Shown here: positions 36,564-42,935 of the stretch, in pieces
Numbering within the stretch: position 1 is the stretch's first letter
How the letters are laid out: each line of letters begins with the position of its first letter
Assembly: GCA_015660885.1 (NCBI GenBank)
Contig: JACTUB010000023.1
Location: forward strand, 1-42,935
DNA: 42,935 nucleotides
From: Methanoregulaceae archaeon
GTDB taxonomy: Archaea; Halobacteriota; Methanomicrobia; Methanomicrobiales; Methanospirillaceae
Reading direction: 5' to 3'
The notes under the pieces: model-generated
Databases searched by the model: none
Told to the model about the DNA's origin: nothing
What the model saw: only the letters and a program-made list of their open reading frames with translations
Program-made: the position numbers and the translations under genes

Positions 36564-37692
36564 GTGCAAGGGAAAAGGCATCTGTGGGCTTACCCGCTGC
36601 CCTATTGTGAGCCGGTTTCATGCCCAGGTCGCGATCAAACCCTCTAGCAGTTACCAGGGGAATTCTCCTTCGGTCTTCATCGGGAGTTTTGGCTACCCGG
36701 ATGTCCAGGGCGGGCCGCTCTTGATCAATGACACTGATAATCCCCCGGACTGGCTCGCCCACAATCTCGGGATGGATGATATTGTCGGTATCCTTGCCCG
36801 CACGATCCGCGGGAGATCAGCCCTCAACGCTGTCGCCGGTGACCTGCAGGAGATCGCCCTCTCCCCGCAACCTCTCGATGTGGATGTTGCGTTTGAAAAA
36901 CCGGTCGCTTTCAGCCTTAATTTTGATGGAACTATTGCTCCGGTAGGGTTTACCGGTTCGGTAAAAACACTGGATATTGTAGGCAACGCACGAGTTGAAC
37001 GAGTCGTGGACAGGATCACGTCCGATACTGATATAGGTGCGACCGATGCCTGCGTTGCACTGAGGGAATCGGCAATCGACGTGTACCGGATCTCGGGACT
37101 GATGACAGCGGGGCTCCTGGGCAGACGCCGGAAATTTGTTCCAACCCGGTGGGCAATTACAGCTGTTGACGATACTCTCTCCAGCCAGCTCAAAAAAGAG
37201 ATCGCACGGTATCCCCCGCTTGAAGAGATCCGTCTCTTTACCGGAGAGATCTTCGGTAACAGAATTGTCTACATTCTTCTCCCCGGTGACTGGAAGTACG
37301 AGATAATCGAGATTTGGGGGCGGCACTCGCTCTGGGGCGGAGAGGAAGAAGTTATCGTGCAGGACAGTGAGGGCATGAAAAAGAAGGAGTATTCCCCGAT
37401 CTCCGGAGCGTACTACTCAGCACGGCTCGCGACCTGCGAATATCTTGCGCAGGCAAAGAGATCAGTCCGGGTACTTATACTGCGGAGTATCTCCAGCGAT
37501 TACTGGGCACCGCTTGGCACCTGGGTAATCCGTGAAGCCACACGAAAGGCGTTGACAAATCCTCCTTTCGTACGCGAGTCGCTCACTGCTGCTGTCGGGC
37601 AGGCATCGGCAATACTTGGATCTGATACCTGGGTATCTCACAGCACGCTGATCCCCGAAATCCGGACGCAGCGGACACTTTTTCATTTCTGA
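36547..37692 (+). CDS. nreA: Archaeal DNA repair protein NreA
   Basis: 381 residues. Nre proteins take part in repair of DNA damage in archaea, shown for mitomycin C damage in Haloferax. The N-terminal zinc site is C4-x2-C7-x5-C13-x4-C18 (CAECKGKGICGLTRC). The central Nre domains follow, with GSFGYPDVQGGPL and the later SISSDYWAPLGTW. The last seven residues, QRTLFHF, form a PCNA-interacting (PIP) motif. The ATG is preceded by GAGG at 10 bases and overlaps the DUF2117 stop, so it is probably coupled. It is the last gene of the cluster. Confidence 0.92.
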   Translation: MMQCAECKGKGICGLTRCPIVSRFHAQVAIKPSSSYQGNSPSVFIGSFGYPDVQGGPLLINDTDNPPDWLAHNLGMDDIVGILARTIRGRSALNAVAGDLQEIALSPQPLDVDVAFEKPVAFSLNFDGTIAPVGFTGSVKTLDIVGNARVERVVDRITSDTDIGATDACVALRESAIDVYRISGLMTAGLLGRRRKFVPTRWAITAVDDTLSSQLKKEIARYPPLEEIRLFTGEIFGNRIVYILLPGDWKYEIIEIWGRHSLWGGEEEVIVQDSEGMKKKEYSPISGAYYSARLATCEYLAQAKRSVRVLILRSISSDYWAPLGTWVIREATRKALTNPPFVRESLTAAVGQASAILGSDTWVSHSTLIPEIRTQRTLFHF

Positions 37693-37800
37693 ACGGTTCG
37701 GGAGGTTATTACTGGTTCCTTCACCAGAAAATGCTGTTCAACGTGGTCGAAGTCAAATCGCCTGAACCCGGTACGGGAGAGGGTCAATTTTTTAGGGCGT

Positions 37801-37823
37801 CCCCGGCGGTGTGAGTTCCGGGG
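37801..37823. terminator. Hairpin between convergent genes
   Basis: CCCCGG (37801-37806) pairs with CCGGGG (37818-37823) around an 11-base loop. It lies between the convergent nreA and lipoprotein genes and follows a run of six T (37789-37794). It could help end the nreA transcript; this is inference. Confidence 0.35.
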
Positions 37824-37916
37824 TCAGCCAGGTAATTTTTAATGCACATTTAAGATGTGTTTTACCTTCAATTCGCCGGGAATGACGAGGCTCGGGAAAT
37901 AAATAAGGGAGGGATA

Positions 37917-38615
37917 TCACCCCTTACGATAAACAAGTTCCCACCAGACTGCTGAATCTGACGAATATTGGATTCCGGAATTAAACGATTTGCCATCATT
38001 GTTGAGGGTTATATAAACCCGTTCGTGACCACCGGATATATTAGAAATCAGAATATAGGTTTTATTTCCAAGATACGCCCAGCTGCCCTTATCCTGAATA
38101 TCTTCCCTGTTTCCCATCATATCGTAATTGAAGGTGAATGTCCCGTCTGTTTTAAAATCATACCAGATTTTTGCTCCGTTTCCCCGTTGAGTCTGGTCCC
38201 AGCGACCTACCAGCGAAGAATAGTTGTCACTCCATTCAGTACCCGTTTCGTTCGATGTTTGTATTATGTGGTCGGCAATCATCCACCCATCGGAGGATCT
38301 TCCATCATTTGTCTGAAGCGTGACATGACTCCATTCCACAGCATCATTCAGTGTGTATTCCCAGATCGTGACAGAAAAATTATCACACGAGGGAAAACCT
38401 GCGACTGGTTTACGGTCATTTCCTTGAACGCGGTTTTCGGGTGTGTTCCACAGGAAATCATCGGTTTTTTGCCAGTAATCTGCTCGTGCCGGGTCGGAAA
38501 TGCACAGGTTCACATATCCTTTTCCAATTGGCTTTTCTGGTGTATTTGCAGGAGTCACGCACCCTGCAACCATGATTACCAGAAACAGCGTTAAACAAAA
38601 CCCCTTTTTCATCAT
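37917..38615 (-). CDS. Secreted lipoprotein with lipocalin-like C-terminal part
   Basis: 232 residues. The signal peptide ends in VAGC, giving lipidated Cys19. Residues about 40-130 form an unknown domain. Residues about 138-230 begin with LVGRWDQTQRG and include WYDFKTDGTFTFNY and GSWAYLGNKTYIL, a pattern I associate with lipocalin-like beta barrels. The protein probably sits outside the membrane, perhaps binding a small ligand. The ATG pair MMKK has no clear ribosome site. It is convergent with nreA and downstream of the ligase on the same strand. Confidence 0.75.
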   Translation of the reverse strand: MMKKGFCLTLFLVIMVAGCVTPANTPEKPIGKGYVNLCISDPARADYWQKTDDFLWNTPENRVQGNDRKPVAGFPSCDNFSVTIWEYTLNDAVEWSHVTLQTNDGRSSDGWMIADHIIQTSNETGTEWSDNYSSLVGRWDQTQRGNGAKIWYDFKTDGTFTFNYDMMGNREDIQDKGSWAYLGNKTYILISNISGGHERVYITLNNDGKSFNSGIQYSSDSAVWWELVYRKG

Positions 38616-38692
38616 GATTTCATATGGACCGGGAGAGTGAATTGAATTACAGGCACCCGGACCTTTTTTCCCTTAGCATTTAATTTTTTTTC

Positions 38693-40345
38693 TTATGCCT
38701 GGTATGCCTGCGCCGATTTTGACTGCCGCTGGTAACGCTCCCTGATGCTGTCGAGGGTTTCAATATCGGTGACATCCTTATCGTCACGGATCCGGATAAA
38801 TCTGGGGAAACGGAGGGCAAATCCCGCTTGATATGTCGGGCTGACCTGGAGTTCGGCATATCCCACTTCAAAGACCAGGCCAGGCTCAAACGTCACTTCT
38901 TTCCCGGATTTTTTAATGACCTTGTCTTTCATCAGTTCATAGACCTCGGAAAGCTGCTCATCGGATAACCCGGTTGCTACCCGGCTGAGGGGAATAAGTT
39001 TTCCTCCGTCCTGGCAGGCAACGAGGAATGAACCAAAGACATGAGCGCGTTTCCCCTCACCCCATTCCCCGCCTATAACTGCAAGGTCAAGGGTGTCCAC
39101 CTCAGGTTTAATCTTAATCCAGTTCTTCCCCCGCTGGCCCGGGGAATAGGGAGACGCGGGCACCTTGATCATAATCCCTTCATGTCCTGCATCGAGAGCA
39201 GTTTTATAGGTTCGTTCAATCTCCAGCGGGTCACTGCTGACTACCTGTGGTGCGAGATAGAGCGTCACTGCACTCTCAAGGTGTTTCCTGCGTTCCGAGA
39301 GGGGGAGGTCGATAAGTGTCTCTCCGTCAAGATAGAGAATGTCAAAAACATTCGGGACCATTTCAATGGCATCCTGCGCTTCAGCGATATCATGACGGCG
39401 ACGGAACCTTCGGAGCACCGACTGGAACGGCATGGGTTTGCTGTCTTTTATGGCAATGACTTCCCCGTCGAGAATGACATCGTGTTCCGTTGCGGAGATT
39501 AGTTTTTCAATCACGTCCGGGAGTGAGCCGGTAACATCCTCGAGCCTGCGGGAATACAGCCTTGCCCAGTTGCCCTTTTTATGAAACTGGAACCGGGATC
39601 CGTCATACTTGTACTCTGCAGCGATCTGGCCATGCTCCTTGATCATATCTGCAATAGTACCCTGCTGAGCGAGCATCATCCGCACCGGATGGAACAGGGT
39701 TATGTGTACATCCCGCAATGCAATCGGGCCAAGTTTGGCGAGTCGTGCGACTTCACCCGTATCGTTTAACGCCTGGATTGCATGCTCTACGAGAGCAGAA
39801 TCAACTGCAAATGCTTTTGCGATAGCATCCCGCACACTACCTTCTCCCACCCCGATACGGAGTTCTTCGAGCATGATCCGGGCAAGGTACCTCCCTTCAA
39901 GCGGATGAGCATTCGCAAGCAGTCTGCGGACTGCCAGTAGTTTTTCCCGCTGGGATTTCTTTCCTTCCATTTCAGCAATTGCGATGAGTTCATTGTAGAC
40001 GCGTACGATATCCAGTTCTTCGTGGAAAAATGTAGTCTGTGACTTGATCGAAAGCAGTTCCTCGATTGCCAGCCCGGCGTCACCCGTGGCGTTGATCTTC
40101 TCAACCACCTCTTCCTTTTTCATTCCGGCTACATAGCCGATAGCAACGTACAACAGATTCGGGCCGATACCGAGTTTTCGTGAGCTCCAATCCGGGAAAA
40201 TCCTGCCCATAATAAACCGGACAAATACCGGAAGCTCTTCTGGTGCCAGTCCGGGAAGAACCTGGCTGATGATATCGATTATATCGAGACGCCCGGCCGT
40301 CCCTTCCAGTTGTTCGCATACCCGGGAAAAATCCATAAAGAACAT
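38693..40345 (-). CDS. ATP-dependent DNA ligase
   Basis: 550 residues. It joins nicks in DNA during replication and repair using ATP. The order is an N-terminal helical DNA-binding domain (1-215), the nucleotidyltransferase core with Lys246 as the adenylated residue (KYDGSR, 246-251), then motifs III-V, including LDGEVIAIK near 292, and a C-terminal OB-fold (from about 425). The ending is close to [19 protein letters not shown] 40345 is chosen because AGGTAA lies 9 bases upstream; ATG 40336 and the longer frame are alternatives. The gene is standalone. Archaeal ligases often dock on PCNA. Confidence 0.95.
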   Translation of the reverse strand: MFFMDFSRVCEQLEGTAGRLDIIDIISQVLPGLAPEELPVFVRFIMGRIFPDWSSRKLGIGPNLLYVAIGYVAGMKKEEVVEKINATGDAGLAIEELLSIKSQTTFFHEELDIVRVYNELIAIAEMEGKKSQREKLLAVRRLLANAHPLEGRYLARIMLEELRIGVGEGSVRDAIAKAFAVDSALVEHAIQALNDTGEVARLAKLGPIALRDVHITLFHPVRMMLAQQGTIADMIKEHGQIAAEYKYDGSRFQFHKKGNWARLYSRRLEDVTGSLPDVIEKLISATEHDVILDGEVIAIKDSKPMPFQSVLRRFRRRHDIAEAQDAIEMVPNVFDILYLDGETLIDLPLSERRKHLESAVTLYLAPQVVSSDPLEIERTYKTALDAGHEGIMIKVPASPYSPGQRGKNWIKIKPEVDTLDLAVIGGEWGEGKRAHVFGSFLVACQDGGKLIPLSRVATGLSDEQLSEVYELMKDKVIKKSGKEVTFEPGLVFEVGYAELQVSPTYQAGFALRFPRFIRIRDDKDVTDIETLDSIRERYQRQSKSAQAYQA

Positions 40346-40513
40346 GGTGTTTCTTACCTGTGATGTTGCCTGATGCATGGATTAACGTTTTGATACTTTC
40401 TGACCACGAAACAAACCTGTAATTCCAGCCAATAGATGAAAGCACATAGTATGAGGATCTTTTCAGCTCCGGACATTCAACAAATTTATTACCCGTTAAT
40501 GTAATTTTGTATC

Positions 40514-41710
40514 ATGGATCAGGAGTGTCAACCCGATGCAGTAATCAGGGTGAAACTCGACCAGCTGAAAGCAGATTTTTTTGAGTACATTGAAAAAAAC
40601 AGCGATAAAATTGATGCAAACATACCGGTTTTTTATGGGCAGGTCATTGCCACCCTGGAAAAAGCCCTGCCCGGTATCACTGACGATTTTTACGACCGGT
40701 TTATTGACAGCATTACGCTCCGCGTGCTTGAAACGAGTAAGATGTCCGGCGATCTCTCCCATGTTCAGAAACTGTTTGATTATGCAGAACGGCAAAAGCG
40801 GAGGAAAACAGGAAAAACGCTGTATGATATTGTGCTCGGCATTAATCTGATCAATACGGAAAAATATAATGAAGCGATAGAATGGTTAAAAAAATACCGG
40901 AATGTCGACGCGCTTATCTGCCCGGCACTGGCGTATTGTTACCTTGCCCGGGCTCCTCTGCCGGTAAGGGGACCGGATGCAGAAAACCTTAGTCGCGGCC
41001 CCACACCTGATGCACTCGCTGCCCGCGAGCAGATGATCGAGTTGATCCGTTTAAAACCCCCGGTGAACCGGCTCAGGGAGATGGGTATCGGCGATGATCC
41101 CGGTATTAACAGGATCTTCTGGTTCATGCTGAAAAAGGCGATAGAATGGTTCCCTGAAAACCGGGAATATTTACGTATCGGCATCGAAAAAGCATCAGAG
41201 GATGGGAGGCGTGATATCCGGGAGGAACTCCTTGGCCTCGCGACTGAGCGGTTCTTCAATGACATGTACTTCCTGCGGGAGCTCTACCGGCTGAACCTCG
41301 AGAATCGTGATGCAGGGGGAGTGGCTGGGGTAGTAAGGCAGATGACCCAACAGTTCCCCGATGAACTCGAACCAGTTTACTACGGGATGAAACTGTCAAT
41401 CATTACCACTCACGCAGATGTCTATTACAAATTCAGGAAACTGGCGCTGACGAAAAATATTCCCCGGACCGCTCTTGTTCTCCTTGATTTCGGGTTTGAG
41501 ATGATGTGCGGCAAAAAACACGAGGCATATGCCTGCCTGGATGAAATAAAGCTGGCATTTGGTCCCCATAATTACTACGCAATCCTGCTCGAATACGTTA
41601 CGCACGATATCTTTTCTGATGACGAAAAGAAGGTCAAACAGGCAAAAAAGGCGCTGATTGATTCGATCGATCACTACTGTCTAGGGTTGCTGATGATCAA
41701 AGATACTTAA
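40514..41710 (+). CDS. Large helical protein of unknown function
   Basis: I do not recognise this protein. It has 398 residues, no signal peptide or membrane helix, and is predicted nearly all-helical. Segments such as EKYNEAIEWLKKYRNVDALICPALAYCYLARA resemble degenerate TPR or other alpha-solenoid repeats, without a clear period. Charged residues are abundant. Codon use matches the housekeeping genes. No ribosome site precedes the ATG; AAATTTATTA about 35 bases upstream (40479-40488) suits a leaderless start. It is divergent from the ligase and convergent with the MBL gene. It could be a scaffold or a domain-specific regulator; I cannot say. Confidence 0.75.
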   Translation: MDQECQPDAVIRVKLDQLKADFFEYIEKNSDKIDANIPVFYGQVIATLEKALPGITDDFYDRFIDSITLRVLETSKMSGDLSHVQKLFDYAERQKRRKTGKTLYDIVLGINLINTEKYNEAIEWLKKYRNVDALICPALAYCYLARAPLPVRGPDAENLSRGPTPDALAAREQMIELIRLKPPVNRLREMGIGDDPGINRIFWFMLKKAIEWFPENREYLRIGIEKASEDGRRDIREELLGLATERFFNDMYFLRELYRLNLENRDAGGVAGVVRQMTQQFPDELEPVYYGMKLSIITTHADVYYKFRKLALTKNIPRTALVLLDFGFEMMCGKKHEAYACLDEIKLAFGPHNYYAILLEYVTHDIFSDDEKKVKQAKKALIDSIDHYCLGLLMIKDT

Positions 41711-41732
41711 AAAACGGATTAAACCAGGTTTT

Positions 41733-42521
41733 TCAGAGTTTTATACATTGGGGACAGGAAAAGGATGTCCCGCACTGGGTGGCAATAACCACGGTCTTTT
41801 CTTCGAAAAAAAGTCCAAGCCCTTCGCGGGCGGTCGACATCACCCGTGCAGGGGTGTTGTTAATCTCGCTTAAGTGGGCGAGGATGACCTGCGGTACATC
41901 CTTTCCCAGAGTCTGCAGGCATCTCGCGGCGGCGATGTTGGAAAGGTGCCCCCGTTTCGAACGGATTCTCCGTTTCAGTGATTCGGGATATGGCCCGTTC
42001 TGGAGCATATCTGGGCAGTGATTGCTCTCAAGCACGATAGCATCACAGAGCCCGAGCAGGTCAAGCATGTGAGGAGTAATGATGCCGGTATCGGTACAAT
42101 AACCGAGGGTCAGGTCGTTTTCCCGAATGATATACCCGCAGGGCTCGGCAGCATCATGCGAGGTGGCAAACGGTTCGACAGAAAAATCCCCAATCTCAAA
42201 TAATTCCTGGTACCGGCAGACATTACTGTCGATCGGTTTATCGGAGGTGCGGCGGTGACAGAGGAAATCATGGAGCGTCCCTTCCGTTGCATAGACCGGG
42301 ACATCCAGATGGCGGGCAAGCACGTCAAGGCCTCTGACATGATCCCCGTGTTCATGGGTGACCAGCACCGCCTCGATCCGCCCAGCATCAAGGGAAGCGG
42401 TGTTCATTCGATGGAGGGTTTCTTTCGCGCTCAGTCCTGCATCAATAAGAAGTGCACCGCCAGTACCTTCGAGATATACGCAATTGCCTTTACTCCCGCT
42501 GGCAAGAATCGTGCAGCGCAT
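41733..42521 (-). CDS. MBL-fold metallo-hydrolase (YycJ-like)
   Basis: 262 residues. It is a metallo-beta-lactamase-fold hydrolase of the YycJ/WalJ group, which includes phosphodiesterases and nucleases. The metal motif THEHGDH (55-61) holds His56, His58, Asp60 and His61. Further likely ligands are in SHDAAEPCGYII (about 120-131), YCTDTG (140-145) and LAHLS (216-220). ASGSKGNC (7-14) is the group's N-terminal signature. It ends in a short Cys-containing tail (CPQCIKL) that may form half a zinc knuckle. Function in archaea unknown. Standalone gene. Confidence 0.87.
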   Translation of the reverse strand: MRCTILASGSKGNCVYLEGTGGALLIDAGLSAKETLHRMNTASLDAGRIEAVLVTHEHGDHVRGLDVLARHLDVPVYATEGTLHDFLCHRRTSDKPIDSNVCRYQELFEIGDFSVEPFATSHDAAEPCGYIIRENDLTLGYCTDTGIITPHMLDLLGLCDAIVLESNHCPDMLQNGPYPESLKRRIRSKRGHLSNIAAARCLQTLGKDVPQVILAHLSEINNTPARVMSTAREGLGLFFEEKTVVIATQCGTSFSCPQCIKL

Positions 42522-42723
42522 CGTCCTATTATTGGGCGTTCTCGTATTAGAGTGTTTAACCCTTCACATTTTTTTAAAAAAATGATTATATGAAGTGAGC
42601 GATTGTCATCCACTGTTACTTATAAATTAATGACAAGAGCTAAGATCGAGTACTAAGATCGAATATCAAAATAGCAAAATTAGCTAAATTACAGTGTATT
42701 TAACGACGGTGGACATCTCCTAA

Positions 42724-42935
42724 TTGGCAACGATTGCAATCTTTATACCGTCATTTTTGTTTGTGATCGGAACAGTGCCCTACTATGACCGCTTGCGCAA
42801 CTCGCAGCTGTACCAGAAAATGTTCAATCGAATTATGTTTTCGCATATGGACCTCTTGGCAAGCGTGACCATAAAACTCGCACTCGCGGTTCCGTGGTCG
42901 TGGTTCCCTGCGCTTCTCGCGGCAGGAGTGCGTTC
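42724..42935 (+). pseudogene. ChrA-like chromate transporter fragment (runs off the window)
   Basis: From TTG 42724, directly after TAA 42721-42723, the frame is open to the window end and reads like part of a ChrA transporter: FIPSFLFVIG, then VPYYDRLRNSQLY, then LLASVTIKLALAVPW. Removing one G near 42726 would link it to a preceding frame (GGHLLI), so a frameshift seems likely, and the N-terminal half is absent from the bases before it. The best reading is a truncated remnant. It could instead be the start of a variant protein that continues beyond the window. Confidence 0.55.

Overview
The window comes from a methanogenic archaeon, most likely order Methanomicrobiales and probably close to Methanoregulaceae. 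Directly visible archaeal markers are the 23S/5S rRNA sequences, a group II chaperonin (thermosome), Dph2, an NreA repair protein ending in a PCNA-binding motif, an archaeal ATP-dependent DNA ligase and an archaeal HGPRTase. MfnA (tyrosine/aspartate decarboxylase of methanofuran or CoA synthesis) and a DUF2117 protein point to a methanogen. The order-level placement is inference from protein resemblance; no search was run.

Layout. 1-700: end of an rRNA operon in the order 23S, tRNA-Cys, 5S. 900-10,530: loosely packed accessory genes: three lipoproteins, a short-chain dehydrogenase, a superoxide reductase, a HSL-type esterase, small membrane proteins and a TylF-like methyltransferase. 10,700-16,180: a tight minus-strand operon ppsA-mfnA-hpt-dph2-METTL5-like gene with overlapping junctions, divergent from serA (16,338-17,942). 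18,000-21,730: small and decaying genes, tRNA-Val, a TPR protein with fresh 102-bp repeats, an unknown two-gene unit and a broken lipase. 21,830-30,900: PAS histidine kinase, PLP aminotransferase, APC permease, PEGA surface protein, a frameshifted MFS transporter, a lone receiver protein and a broken secreted-protein gene with 9-bp repeats. 31,100-42,520: mainly housekeeping genes: thermosome, MsrA, PspC protein, a GT-B glycosyltransferase followed by a zinc-ribbon/DUF2117/NreA cluster, a lipoprotein, DNA ligase, a large unknown helical protein and an MBL-fold hydrolase. The right edge enters a fragment that resembles the C-terminal part of a ChrA-type chromate transporter.

How the genes fit together. 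Superoxide reductase and MsrA form an oxygen-damage defence expected of a strict anaerobe. PpsA feeds gluconeogenesis and SerA draws 3-phosphoglycerate into serine. The ppsA operon joins carbon metabolism, cofactor synthesis, purine salvage and two translation-apparatus modifications (diphthamide and probable rRNA methylation). NreA and DNA ligase are both PCNA-linked repair functions but lie in separate, convergent units.

Notable: at least five loci look broken (18,046-18,360; 20,932-21,725; 28,417-29,810; 30,642-30,876; 42,724-42,935). Two of the breaks fall in homopolymers and may be sequencing errors; the others do not. I found no CRISPR array, transposase, integrase or clear defence system. 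The best candidates for undescribed biology are the unknown gene pair at 20,022-20,555, the 398-residue protein at 40,514, and the zinc-ribbon/DUF2117/NreA cluster.
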